64,000 nt of DNA from Enterobacteriaceae bacterium UBA7338 (GTDB taxonomy: Bacteria > Pseudomonadota > Gammaproteobacteria > Enterobacterales > Enterobacteriaceae): NCBI GenBank assembly GCA_002480085.1, contig DKPJ01000016.1, positions 1 through 64,000 on the forward strand, written 5' to 3'. This document shows, in pieces, positions 25,590-34,192 of the stretch. A program made the position numbers and the translations under genes. The number at the start of each line of letters is the position of its first letter. Position 1 is the stretch's first letter. The notes beneath the pieces are model-generated. The model was not told where the DNA came from, searched no databases, and worked only from the letters and a program-made list of their open reading frames with translations.

Positions 25590-25939
25590 TCAATTCGGAA
25601 CTGCTGCCCTACTGCATGGGTAAACCAGGCGCGGAGCAGAGCGTACATAGCGACTGGAAGGCTACGCAGATTAAAGTAGCAGACGTGCTGTTTGCGATGG
25701 TGCATGACGTTGATAACCGCCCGGCGGTATCGCTGAAAACCAGCCCGGAGCTGGCCGAACTGCTGCGGAGTGAAAATACGGACGTGCGGCCGAGCGCGCG
25801 TTTGAATAAGGCGCACTGGAGTACGGTATTTCTTGATGGATCGCTGCCGGATTCGCGGATTTATTACCTGGTAGATGCGTCCTACAAGCTGGCGGTTGAA
25901 GCGCTGCCTGACGCGGTCAGGCAGCAGCTTTCCGTTTAA
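25586..25939 (+). CDS. yjbR: MmcQ/YjbR-family DNA-binding-like protein YjbR
   Basis: 117-residue protein of the YjbR (cyanophage-/MmcQ-like) family with a double-wing fold; function unknown. The start is the ATG overlapping the yjbQ stop, with AAGGGG ahead; the longer open frame lies inside yjbQ in another frame. Conserved blocks are YCMGKPGAEQSVHSDWKATQIKV (split over two strands in the fold), SLKTSPELAELL and NKAHWSTVFLDGSLPDS. Its stop lies one base from the uvrA stop. Confidence 0.92.
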   Translation: MINSELLPYCMGKPGAEQSVHSDWKATQIKVADVLFAMVHDVDNRPAVSLKTSPELAELLRSENTDVRPSARLNKAHWSTVFLDGSLPDSRIYYLVDASYKLAVEALPDAVRQQLSV

Positions 25940-25940
25940 G

Positions 25941-28766
25941 CTATTTCAGCATCGGTTTGAGGAAGCGGGCAGTGTGCGAGGCTTCGCACTCTGCGACCGT
26001 TTCCGGCGTGCCGGAGACGAGGATCTCGCCGCCGCCGCTGCCCCCTTCCGGGCCGAGATCGACAATCCAGTCTGCGGTCTTGATCACGTCGAGGTTGTGC
26101 TCAATCACCACGATGGTGTTGCCCTGATCGCGCAGCTGGTGCAGCACTTCCAGCAGCTGCTGGATGTCGGCAAAGTGCAGGCCGGTGGTCGGCTCATCCA
26201 GAATATAGAGCGTCTGACCGGTGCCGCGTTTTGACAGCTCACGGGCCAGCTTCACGCGCTGGGCCTCACCGCCGGAGAGCGTGGTAGCAGACTGACCGAG
26301 ACGGATGTAGGAGAGACCGACGTCCATCAGGGTTTGCAGCTTGCGTGCCAGCGCCGGAACGGCATCAAAGAACTCACGCGCCTCTTCGATGGTCATATCC
26401 AGCACTTCGTGGATGCTCTTGCCCTTGTACTTGATCTCCAGCGTTTCGCGGTTATAGCGTTTGCCTTTGCACTGGTCGCACGGCACGTAGATATCCGGCA
26501 GGAAGTGCATCTCTACCTTGATCACGCCGTCGCCCTGACAGGCCTCGCAGCGGCCGCCGCGCACGTTAAAGCTAAAGCGTCCCGGGGTATAGCCGCGCGA
26601 GCGGGACTCCGGCACGCCGGCAAACAGTTCACGCACCGGCGTAAAGACGCCGGTATAGGTGGCCGGGTTTGAGCGCGGAGTACGGCCAATCGGGCTTTGG
26701 TCGATATCAATCACCTTATCGAAGTGCTCCAGCCCCTGAACTTCACGGTAGGGGGCCGGCTCGGCGATGGTCGCACCGTTAAGCTGGCGCTGGGCAATCG
26801 GGAACAGGGTGTCGTTGATCAGGGTCGATTTACCCGAGCCGGAGACGCCGGTGATACAGGTAAACAGGCCTACCGGCAGAGTCAGCGTTACATCCTTCAG
26901 GTTGTTGCCGCGTGCGCCGGAGAGCTTCAGCACCTTCGACGGATCGGCAGGGACGCGCTCTTTCGGCACGGCGATCTGCCGCTTGCCGCTCATGAACTGC
27001 CCGGTTAACGACTCCGGCACCGCCATGATGGCGTCCAGCGGGCCTTCCGCCACCACCTGGCCACCGTGCACGCCTGCGCCTGGACCGATATCAATCACGT
27101 GGTCGGCGGCGCGAATTGCGTCTTCGTCATGCTCAACCACAATCACCGTGTTGCCGAGATCGCGGAGGTGGATCAGCGTACCCAGCAGGCGTTCGTTGTC
27201 GCGCTGGTGCAGGCCGATGGACGGCTCATCCAGCACGTACATTACCCCAACCAGACCGGCACCAATCTGGCTCGCCAGACGAATACGCTGCGCTTCACCG
27301 CCGGAGAGCGTCTCCGCCGAGCGGGAGAGGGTCAGATAGTTAAGGCCAACGTTCACGAGGAACTTCAGGCGGTCACCAATCTCCTTCAGCACCTTCTCGG
27401 CGATCTTCGCCCGCTGGCCCGCCAGCTTAAGGTTGTTGAAGAAGTCCATCGCGTGGCCGATGCTCATATCGGAGATGGCCGGCAGCGGCGTGTTCTCAAC
27501 AAAGACGTGGCGAGCTTCACGACGCAGGCGCGTGCCGTCGCAGGAGGCGCACGGACGGTTGCTGATAAACTTCGCCAGCTCCTCGCGTACCGCGCTGGAC
27601 TCGGTCTCTTTGTAGCGGCGCTCCATGTTGTGCAGGACGCCTTCAAACGGATGACGGCGCACGGAGGTGTCGCCGCGATCGTTCATGTACTTAAATTCGA
27701 TGCTCTCTTTACCGGAGCCGAACAGCACCACTTTTTGCACCGACGCGCTCAGGCTCTCCCACGACGCGTCAACGTCAAACTTGTAGTGATCCGCCAGCGA
27801 GCGCAGCATCTGGAAGTAGTAGAAGTTACGGCGATCCCAGCCGCGGATAGCGCCGCCGGACAGCGACAGCTCCGGGTTCTGGATCACCCGATCCGGATCG
27901 AAATACTGCTGCACGCCCAGACCGTCACAGGTCGGACAGGCACCGGCCGGGTTGTTGAAGGAGAACATGCGCGGTTCCAGCTCGTTCATGCTGTAGCCGC
28001 AGATCGGGCAGGCAAAGTTGGCGGAGAAGAGCAGCTCTTCCACCTTCTCATCGTCCATATCGGCGACGATCGCCGTGCCGCCGGAGAGATCCAGCGCGGT
28101 TTCAAAGGACTCTGCCAGGCGCTGGGTCAAATCGTCCCGCACCTTAAAGCGGTCGATGACTACCTCAATGGTATGTTTTTTATGCAGCTCAAGGCTCGGC
28201 GGATCCGACAGGTCACACACTTCACCATCGATACGGGCGCGGATATAGCCCTGGCTCGCCAGGTTCTCCAGCGTTTTGGTGTGCTCACCCTTACGCTCTT
28301 TGATGATCGGCGCAAGCAGCATCAGGCGCTTGCCCTCCGGCTGTGACAGCACGTTATCCACCATCTGGCTGACGGTCTGCGCATCCAGCGGCACGTTGTG
28401 ATCCGGACAGCGCGGCTCGCCCACGCGGGCAAACAGCAGGCGCAGGTAGTCGTGGATCTCGGTGATGGTCCCGACGGTAGAGCGCGGGTTGTGCGAGGTC
28501 GATTTCTGCTCAATGGAGATCGCCGGTGACAGCCCTTCGATGTGATCGACATCCGGCTTCTCCATCAACGACAGGAACTGGCGCGCATAGGCGGAGAGCG
28601 ATTCAACGTAGCGACGCTGACCTTCGGCATAGAGGGTGTCGAAAGCCAGGGATGATTTACCTGAACCTGAAAGCCCGGTCACGACAATCAGCTTGTCGCG
28701 TGGGATAACGAGGTTGATATTCTTGAGATTGTGGGTGCGCGCGCCCCGTACTTCTATCTTATCCAT
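25941..28766 (-). CDS. uvrA: UvrABC excinuclease subunit A
   Basis: Damage-recognition ATPase of nucleotide excision repair. The protein has 941 residues. Two ABC modules have Walker A GLSGSGKSS (31-39) and GVSGSGKST (near 640). Both signature sequences are LSGGEAQR. Zinc-finger cysteines are seen in FACPICGYSMNE...CPTCDGLG, CASCDG and GGRCEACQGDG...VPCDQCKG. Divergent from ssb with a LexA box between, so SOS-inducible. Confidence 0.98.
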   Translation of the reverse strand: MDKIEVRGARTHNLKNINLVIPRDKLIVVTGLSGSGKSSLAFDTLYAEGQRRYVESLSAYARQFLSLMEKPDVDHIEGLSPAISIEQKSTSHNPRSTVGTITEIHDYLRLLFARVGEPRCPDHNVPLDAQTVSQMVDNVLSQPEGKRLMLLAPIIKERKGEHTKTLENLASQGYIRARIDGEVCDLSDPPSLELHKKHTIEVVIDRFKVRDDLTQRLAESFETALDLSGGTAIVADMDDEKVEELLFSANFACPICGYSMNELEPRMFSFNNPAGACPTCDGLGVQQYFDPDRVIQNPELSLSGGAIRGWDRRNFYYFQMLRSLADHYKFDVDASWESLSASVQKVVLFGSGKESIEFKYMNDRGDTSVRRHPFEGVLHNMERRYKETESSAVREELAKFISNRPCASCDGTRLRREARHVFVENTPLPAISDMSIGHAMDFFNNLKLAGQRAKIAEKVLKEIGDRLKFLVNVGLNYLTLSRSAETLSGGEAQRIRLASQIGAGLVGVMYVLDEPSIGLHQRDNERLLGTLIHLRDLGNTVIVVEHDEDAIRAADHVIDIGPGAGVHGGQVVAEGPLDAIMAVPESLTGQFMSGKRQIAVPKERVPADPSKVLKLSGARGNNLKDVTLTLPVGLFTCITGVSGSGKSTLINDTLFPIAQRQLNGATIAEPAPYREVQGLEHFDKVIDIDQSPIGRTPRSNPATYTGVFTPVRELFAGVPESRSRGYTPGRFSFNVRGGRCEACQGDGVIKVEMHFLPDIYVPCDQCKGKRYNRETLEIKYKGKSIHEVLDMTIEEAREFFDAVPALARKLQTLMDVGLSYIRLGQSATTLSGGEAQRVKLARELSKRGTGQTLYILDEPTTGLHFADIQQLLEVLHQLRDQGNTIVVIEHNLDVIKTADWIVDLGPEGGSGGGEILVSGTPETVAECEASHTARFLKPMLK

Positions 28767-28857
28767 TCACCTTTCCCGGTAAGAGACTCGGCGCTCGGTA
28801 TGTTTGAAGGACATCCGGCGAACTGAACTGAAACGGTTAATTATGACACAAAAAAAC

Positions 28858-28873
28858 CTGAATGGATATACAG
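28858..28873. promoter_or_regulatory. LexA (SOS) box between uvrA and ssb
   Basis: CTGAATGGATATACAG fits CTG-N10-CAG and lies 92 bp before the uvrA start. The E. coli uvrA box has a similar sequence at the same place. Confidence 0.9.
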
Positions 28874-29027
28874 TATAGGAATGCATCCCGGGCGCATTTG
28901 TGCGAAAATAGCGCACGGCAGGAGGATTACTGGAATCCTTCTCGCAAGGTATCAAAGCGGCGCTTGGTAAGTTACAATCGCGCGCTTACACTATTGAGAT
29001 TAAGAAACGTATTCAGGAGACACAACC

Positions 29028-29564
29028 ATGGCCAGCAGAGGCGTAAACAAGGTGATTCTCGTCGGTAATCTGGGCCAGGACCCGGAAGTACGCTACATGC
29101 CGAATGGGGGCGCAGTAGCCAACATTACGCTGGCTACTTCCGAATCCTGGCGTGATAAAGCGACCGGTGAGATGAAAGAGCAGACCGAATGGCACCGGGT
29201 TGTGCTGTTTGGCAAACTGGCCGAGGTGGCCGGTGAGTATCTGCGTAAAGGTTCTCAGGTCTACATCGAAGGTGCCCTGCGCACCCGCAAATGGACCGAT
29301 CAGTCCGGCGTGGAAAAGTACACCACTGAAGTGGTGGTAAACGTGGGCGGCACCATGCAGATGCTCGGCGGCCGTCAGGGCGGCGGTGCACCGGCAGGCG
29401 GTCAGCAGGGCGGTGGCCAGCAGGGCGGTTGGGGTCAGCCTCAGCAGCCGCAGGGCGGTAACCAGAACCAGTTCAGCGGCGGCGCACAGCAGCGTCCGCA
29501 GCAGTCTGCACCGGCGCCGTCTAACGAGCCGCCGATGGACTTCGACGACGACATCCCGTTCTGA
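29028..29564 (+). CDS. ssb: Single-stranded DNA-binding protein SSB
   Basis: Tetrameric protein that coats single-stranded DNA and recruits repair and replication partners through its tail. The protein has 178 residues. An N-terminal OB fold (1-112) includes NKVILVGNLGQDPEVRY and TEWHRVVLFGKLAEVAGEYL. A Gly/Gln/Pro-rich linker (113-168) is followed by the acidic tip DFDDDIPF, which binds partner proteins. AGGAG lies upstream of the ATG. Confidence 0.98.
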   Translation: MASRGVNKVILVGNLGQDPEVRYMPNGGAVANITLATSESWRDKATGEMKEQTEWHRVVLFGKLAEVAGEYLRKGSQVYIEGALRTRKWTDQSGVEKYTTEVVVNVGGTMQMLGGRQGGGAPAGGQQGGGQQGGWGQPQQPQGGNQNQFSGGAQQRPQQSAPAPSNEPPMDFDDDIPF

Positions 29565-29597
29565 TCCGGCGCTGATTCAGCGTACGTCATAAAAAAA

Positions 29598-29613
29598 CCC
29601 CGACGCGTCGGGG
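29598..29613. terminator. Terminator between ssb and yjcB
   Basis: CCCCGACG / CGTCGGGG is flanked by an A7 run on the left and a T6 run on the right, making it a good bidirectional rho-independent terminator for these convergent genes. Confidence 0.88.
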
Positions 29614-29628
29614 TTTTTTGTTTTTAAC

Positions 29629-29910
29629 TCAGGTCAGCACTATGGGCCACTCCGGCGGCGCATGGCTGGCGACCTCAATCATCACGCTTTTAATGTTGTG
29701 CCAGATAGCGGCAACGTCAACCAGGGTAATGCCCAGCAGCCCGGTGGCGAACCAGCAGGCAGCCACAACGCCAAGACCGCTGCTGACAATTGCCAGCCCG
29801 ATATAGTCGGATTTACGGAACTTGATGTTCAGCGAGCTGGCTAAGAACATCAGGATTGCGCTCATGAGCTGCCAGCGTAGGAGAACAACGCTAGTCGTAA
29901 AGGTGGCCAT
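29629..29910 (-). CDS. yjcB: Inner-membrane protein YjcB
   Basis: Small membrane protein of 93 residues of unknown function, matching E. coli YjcB (blocks VVLLRWQLMSAILMFLASSLNI, YIGLAIVSSGLGVVAACWFATGLLGI and a soluble tail AIWHNIKSVMIEVA). Two to three hydrophobic segments are seen. The start is at MATFTTSVVLL, preceded by GAGGT; the frame's upstream ATG adds only five residues. A perfect CRP site lies about 100 bp upstream. Confidence 0.88.
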   Translation of the reverse strand: MATFTTSVVLLRWQLMSAILMFLASSLNIKFRKSDYIGLAIVSSGLGVVAACWFATGLLGITLVDVAAIWHNIKSVMIEVASHAPPEWPIVLT

Positions 29911-30008
29911 AGTTTGTAACCTCACACGTCTGCGGGCCGCTTTCGTGTTGGTGAGGCTCGCAGGGACAGACAGGATAAAATGAAACGCTCTTTTGGTTTC
30001 ATAAGATG

Positions 30009-30024
30009 TGTGAACTATATCACA
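30009..30024. promoter_or_regulatory. CRP-binding site in the yjcB-pdeC gap
   Basis: TGTGA-ACTATA-TCACA has both perfect half-sites with 6-bp spacing and extended GTGTGA/TCACAC symmetry. It lies 99 bp upstream of yjcB and about 414 bp upstream of pdeC. The rest of this 527-bp gap is AT-rich, with a GAGGGC/GCCCT hairpin near 30150-30175 and no gene that I can support. Confidence 0.8.
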
Positions 30025-30437
30025 CTTGCTTGTTTATTAGCCAGACGCGTAACGGTTTTTTGACCGCTTTTTAACCCTGTTTATTTTGTGGGAATAGACC
30101 CAGAACATTATTCGCTCAACGCGGGCTGTCACAGACGAAAAAATAAACGCCGAGGGCATCTTTTTTATCGCCCTAACAGTTTGCCTTAATCAGCGATCCC
30201 CTGTTGCGTTAACGGAAAACCGCCAACGGTAGCTGGATAATTATTTCCTTTAATATAAACAGGACGAACACTTTTAGTTTGGCTTACGGACAAATATTAT
30301 CGTCATAACCAAATATTAGGTTTTTAATGATAAAAGTCAGTTGCTAATGTCGGATGATTCATGCAACGTAATCACCTGTTTATCAAAGCTTCCTGCCGAC
30401 AATGCAGGCACACATAAAGCAGGGATATAGGGCGGAA

Positions 30438-32003
30438 ATGAATCATAGCGCACGCCGCAAGGCGCTAAGGATTGTCGGGATCATCATGGTAGTTTTGCTG
30501 CCTGTGATGCTGGCGCTATGGTTTGCTCACATCCGCGCCGTTAAAGAGACCGGTATCCAGCTGCGTTCATTTGCTCAGCTTGCATTGGATAAAACCGAGC
30601 TGGTTATCCAGCAGGTCGATATCGCCCGCAGCGAAGCCGAAAAATTTAACGGCAGGATCTGCTCGCCGGCGCATCGCTATAATATGCTCAATATTATACG
30701 CGGGCAGCTCTACGTTGCCGATATAATATACGCTAATGGCGATCGCTTTTTATGTTCCACCTCAATGGTCCCCGCCGAACCCTATATAATTCCCGCAGCG
30801 GAATATACTCGCTCGCCGGATGTCGCCATCTATTATTATCGTGACACACCGTTTTATGCTGGCTATAAGATGGTCTATATGCAGCGTGGCCACTATGCGC
30901 TCGTCGTCAATCCGTTAGCCTATAGCGAAGTGATGTCGGACGACCATTCGCTGGCTTACGGCGTATACGATACGGTAACCAAAGCGTTCTTCTCGGTAAG
31001 TCCAACGGCGGATGCCCGCCTGCTGGCAGGCCTGGTACAGAATAACGACTTTACCTTCCAGCAAGGGGGGCGTTTTTACACCATCGCCCACTCGGAAAAG
31101 CGTCCCATTGCGATTATTGTCTCGACCTCCAGCGATCGCTATTTCCAGTTTCTCTATCATCAGGCAACGCTCACTCTACCGCTGGGGATGATTTGCAGCA
31201 TTATTATTCTCCTGATGTGGTCCCGCACCCAGCAGGAATTTAATTCACCGCGCCGCTTGCTGCATCGCGCCCTGTTAAAACGCCAGCTGCGGCTCAATTA
31301 TCAACCAATTATTGATATTAAAACCGGGCAGTGCGTAGGAGCGGAAGCCCTGTTACGCTGGCCGGGCTTTGAAGGGCCGGTGATGAGCCCGGCGGAATTT
31401 ATTCCGTTGGCAGAGAAAGAGGGGCTAATTGAGCGGGTAACAGATTATGCCGTTGAGGAAGTCTTTGCTGATTTAGGCCGCTTTTTGTCAGAAAATCCGC
31501 AGCTCTATATCTCAATTAACCTGTCCGCTTCAGACTTTCACTCTTCACGCCTGATTGCCTTAATTTCCGATAAAGCCCAGCAGCATAGCGTGCGAGCGCA
31601 GCAAATTAAGATTGAGGTTACCGAGCGTGGATTTATTGATGTGCCGAAAACAACGCCGGTGATCCAGGCATTCCGTCAGGCCGGATATGAAGTCGCGATT
31701 GATGATTTTGGCACCGGCTATTCCAACCTGCATAATCTCTATTCGCTGAACGTCGATATTCTCAAAATCGATAAATCCTTTATCGATACGCTTACCACCA
31801 ACAGCACCAGCCACCTGATTGCGGAACACATCATCGAGATGGCACAGAGTCTACGCCTGAAAATAATCGCCGAAGGCGTTGAAACGTCAGAGCAGGTGAC
31901 CTGGCTATTAAAACGTGGCGTGCAGTATTGTCAGGGCTGGTACTTCGCGAAGGCGCTGTCGCCGCAGGACTTTATGGAGTGGCTGCGGCAACCGCTGCGC
32001 TGA
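30438..32003 (+). CDS. pdeC: CSS-motif cyclic-di-GMP phosphodiesterase PdeC
   Basis: Membrane-bound EAL phosphodiesterase that degrades cyclic-di-GMP and responds to periplasmic redox through a Cys motif. The start is at MNHSARRKAL (521 residues), where AGGGCGGAA precedes the ATG. Order: TM1 (about 13-33), a periplasmic CSS domain with FLCST carrying the redox Cys, TM2 (about 230-255), then the EAL domain with GAEALLRWPG, the NLSASDFH asparagine, EVTERGF, DDFGTGYSNL and AEGVET. All catalytic residues are present. The motif reads CST rather than CSS. Divergent from yjcB and adjacent to soxS, as in E. coli. Confidence 0.94.
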   Translation: MNHSARRKALRIVGIIMVVLLPVMLALWFAHIRAVKETGIQLRSFAQLALDKTELVIQQVDIARSEAEKFNGRICSPAHRYNMLNIIRGQLYVADIIYANGDRFLCSTSMVPAEPYIIPAAEYTRSPDVAIYYYRDTPFYAGYKMVYMQRGHYALVVNPLAYSEVMSDDHSLAYGVYDTVTKAFFSVSPTADARLLAGLVQNNDFTFQQGGRFYTIAHSEKRPIAIIVSTSSDRYFQFLYHQATLTLPLGMICSIIILLMWSRTQQEFNSPRRLLHRALLKRQLRLNYQPIIDIKTGQCVGAEALLRWPGFEGPVMSPAEFIPLAEKEGLIERVTDYAVEEVFADLGRFLSENPQLYISINLSASDFHSSRLIALISDKAQQHSVRAQQIKIEVTERGFIDVPKTTPVIQAFRQAGYEVAIDDFGTGYSNLHNLYSLNVDILKIDKSFIDTLTTNSTSHLIAEHIIEMAQSLRLKIIAEGVETSEQVTWLLKRGVQYCQGWYFAKALSPQDFMEWLRQPLR

Positions 32004-32013
32004 TCCGACCTCG

Positions 32014-32337
32014 CTACATCTGATGCCGGTAGTCGCTTGGCGTCCGGTCAAACTCCCGGCGAAATACGCGGGAAAAGGTCTGCTGCGACACATACCCCAG
32101 CTCCATCGCAATATCAAAAATTGGCCGCTGCGTCGTACGTAGCGCTTCCGCTGCCATTAGCAGACGCCGCTGGCGGATATAGTCCCCGAGCGTCTGGTGA
32201 GTCACCGCACGAAACATCCGCTGTAGATACCACTTGGAGTATCCGGATTTCTGCGCCACTACATCAATGTTCAGGGGTTGGTCGATATGTTCATCAATCC
32301 ATTCGGTAAGCGTATGAATAATTTGCTGATGGGACAT
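32014..32337 (-). CDS. soxS: Superoxide regulon activator SoxS
   Basis: AraC-family activator, a DNA-binding domain without a sensor domain, 107 residues. It switches on sodA, zwf, nfo and other oxidative-stress genes. Two helix-turn-helix units are visible (LNIDVVAQKSGYSKWYLQRMFR and IFDIAMELGYVSQQTFSRVFRR). Its level is set by transcription from the SoxR-controlled promoter immediately upstream, divergent from soxR. Confidence 0.97.
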   Translation of the reverse strand: MSHQQIIHTLTEWIDEHIDQPLNIDVVAQKSGYSKWYLQRMFRAVTHQTLGDYIRQRRLLMAAEALRTTQRPIFDIAMELGYVSQQTFSRVFRREFDRTPSDYRHQM

Positions 32338-32394
32338 ATTGCTGCCTCTTTTTCAGTGCTGAAGTCGTCGTTTGGTCTGAAGCGGAGTATAATT

Positions 32395-32412
32395 CCTCAA
32401 GTTAACTTGAGG
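32395..32412. promoter_or_regulatory. SoxR operator in the soxS promoter
   Basis: CCTCAAGTTAACTTGAGG is a perfect 18-bp palindrome identical to the known SoxR box. It lies between soxS and soxR and should sit in the over-long -35/-10 spacer of the soxS promoter. Confidence 0.95.
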
Positions 32413-32423
32413 TAAAGCGCTTT

Positions 32424-32894
32424 ATGGAAAAGAAATTGCCGCGTATTAAAGCCATGCTGACGCCCGGTGAGGTGGCTAAGCGTAGCGGGGTGGCGGTCTC
32501 AGCCCTGCACTTTTATGAGAGTAAAGGCTTAATAAAAAGCGTACGTAATGAGGGTAATCAGCGGCGTTATACCCGTGACGTGCTGCGCTACGTGGCTATT
32601 ATCAAAATCGCTCAGCGTATCGGCATCCCGCTGGCGACTATCGGTGAAGCCCTGAGCGTGCTGCCTGCGGGCCATACGCTGAATGCTAAAACGTGGGAGC
32701 AGCTCTCCTCCCAGTGGCGGGAGGAGTTGGACCGGCGTATCCATACGCTTGAGGCGCTGCGCGACGATCTTAACGGCTGTATTGGCTGCGGCTGTTTGTC
32801 GCGCAAAGATTGCCCGCTGCGTAACCCGGGCGACAGGCTGGGGGAGCAGGGAACCGGCGCCCGGCTGTTAGAGGACGACGTAAGCGACCAATAA
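32424..32894 (+). CDS. soxR: Redox-sensing regulator SoxR
   Basis: MerR-family dimer with a [2Fe-2S] cluster that activates soxS when oxidised by redox-cycling drugs or nitric oxide. The protein has 156 residues. The MerR helix-turn-helix is LTPGEVAKRSGVAVSALHFY, followed by the dimerisation helix. Cluster cysteines are 119, 122, 124 and 130 in CIGCGCLSRKDC. The C-terminus GTGARLLEDD matches E. coli. It probably represses its own expression from within the soxS operator region. Confidence 0.97.
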   Translation: MEKKLPRIKAMLTPGEVAKRSGVAVSALHFYESKGLIKSVRNEGNQRRYTRDVLRYVAIIKIAQRIGIPLATIGEALSVLPAGHTLNAKTWEQLSSQWREELDRRIHTLEALRDDLNGCIGCGCLSRKDCPLRNPGDRLGEQGTGARLLEDDVSDQ

Positions 32895-32923
32895 AACTAA
32901 AGCGCCACAAGGGCGCTTTAGTT
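32895..32923. terminator. Terminator after soxR
   Basis: AACTAAAGCGCC / GGCGCTTTAGTT is a perfect 12-bp stem. The better U-run is on the minus strand (TTTTATT), so it may chiefly end a leftward transcript from the 32924-33100 region, as well as soxR. Confidence 0.75.
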
Positions 32924-33183
32924 ATTTCCGGTCTTTGTCTTTCACTCTATCCCGCTCATTTTACAGGAGGGTTTCCCCCGACATCGACACCCCTCGCTCG
33001 AACGCGTTGTTGAGGTTCCGGTTTGTGTTGACACTTTTAGTCTATGCCACCCGGCCTGGATTGCCAGCGTCATCGCCGCCCGTTTTGCCGAAATTTTTCG
33101 CGCATCATGCGCAGTTTTCTATAGTTAGTAGACATGACCGCTGGCCAGACAGTGCGTTGCCGACATAAAACCGGGAGACAACC

Positions 33184-33852
33184 GTGATCGTCGTTCATCA
33201 TCTTAACCAGTCGCGTTCGCAGCGCATCCTTTGGGCCCTGGAAGAGCTGGGTCTGCCCTATCAAATTGTTCGCTATCAGCGGGAAAAAACCATGATGGCG
33301 CCGGACGCGCTGAAGAGGGTGCATCCGTTGGGGAAATCGCCCGTGCTGGATGATAACGGCACGATAATCGCCGAATCCGGTGCGATCCTCGAACATTTAC
33401 AGGAGACCTATGACACCCGGGGCCAGCTTAAGCCGACGGATATCCAGCAAAAACTCCAGTACCGTTTCTGGCTCCACTATGCCGAAGGATCGTTGATGCC
33501 GCTCCTGCTGATGAAGCTGGTCTTTGGCAGCCTCGGTAAACCGCCGGTGCCCTTTGGCTTGCGCACCCTTGGTAAGGCGCTGGGGGAGGGTGTGCAGAAG
33601 GCATACCTTAATAAGCAGATTGAGACCCATGCCCGCTACATCGAGTCGCAGCTTGGCAGCCAGCCGTGGTTCACCGGCGAGCAGCCCAGCATGGCAGATA
33701 TTCAGATGAGCTTCCCGGTGTTCGCCCTGCTGGCCCGCGGCGGCGTCGATCATCTGCCCAACCTGCAGGCCTGGAAAACCCGCGTTGAATCTCGCCCGGC
33801 CTGGCAGCGCGCTATCGCCCAGGGGGGGCCCTTTGAGCTGCCCGGCGCGTAA
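33184..33852 (+). CDS. Glutathione S-transferase family protein
   Basis: Cytosolic GST-fold protein of 222 residues. The N-terminal thioredoxin-like domain has HHLNQSRSQRILWALEELGLPYQ, VHPLGKSPVLDD and the glutathione gamma-Glu site ESGAILEHL (SNAIL-like). The C-terminal helical domain includes PWFTGEQPSMADIQMSFP, the N-capping box. It could detoxify electrophiles. Its place next to soxRS suggests an oxidative-stress role, but a SoxS box is not clear. I cannot name the subfamily with confidence. E. coli K-12 has no gene here. Confidence 0.88.
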   Translation: MIVVHHLNQSRSQRILWALEELGLPYQIVRYQREKTMMAPDALKRVHPLGKSPVLDDNGTIIAESGAILEHLQETYDTRGQLKPTDIQQKLQYRFWLHYAEGSLMPLLLMKLVFGSLGKPPVPFGLRTLGKALGEGVQKAYLNKQIETHARYIESQLGSQPWFTGEQPSMADIQMSFPVFALLARGGVDHLPNLQAWKTRVESRPAWQRAIAQGGPFELPGA

Positions 33853-33924
33853 CCATTCTATAAAGTGATGGCTCTAGGCCAGCAGGTAGGAAGCGGGCTA
33901 AAAATGTTGCAAGGTTGCGCATAG

Positions 33925-34081
33925 ACGATAACGTTTGCGCATCCTCTGCCTGGTTTTTCAGCGTCATAAGGGAAATTTAGTAAAAACCGGCAAAGTTAAG
34001 TTGAAATACCCCCTGTGAAGGCTAGATAATCGTTTGCCTTTTTTACAGCCGTTTTGTTTGCGTGGAGTTAAACGTTTGCTT
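33925..34081. promoter_or_regulatory. Three PurR-like boxes upstream of ghxP
   Basis: Read on the minus strand, GCGCAAACGTTATCGT (33925-33940), AGGCAAACGATTATCT (34024-34039) and AAGCAAACGTTTAACT (34066-34081) fit the PurR consensus ANGCAANCGNTTNCNT at 10, 11 and 11 of 12 defined positions. They occupy the 340-bp gap before ghxP, which contains no other gene. Confidence 0.65.
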
Positions 34082-34192
34082 TTTGTGGCTCTGCTTAGCC
34101 ATAACCTGTTTCGGAACGATGACGTTTAACGGGCAGTGGATTGTCCACCGCGCTAACCAACGAAAAATAAAACTCTTCAGGGGATGTTTTCT

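Noticed and set aside
27066..28346. 426-codon open frame opposite uvrA
   Set aside because: Antisense to a highly conserved gene with no independent coding signal.
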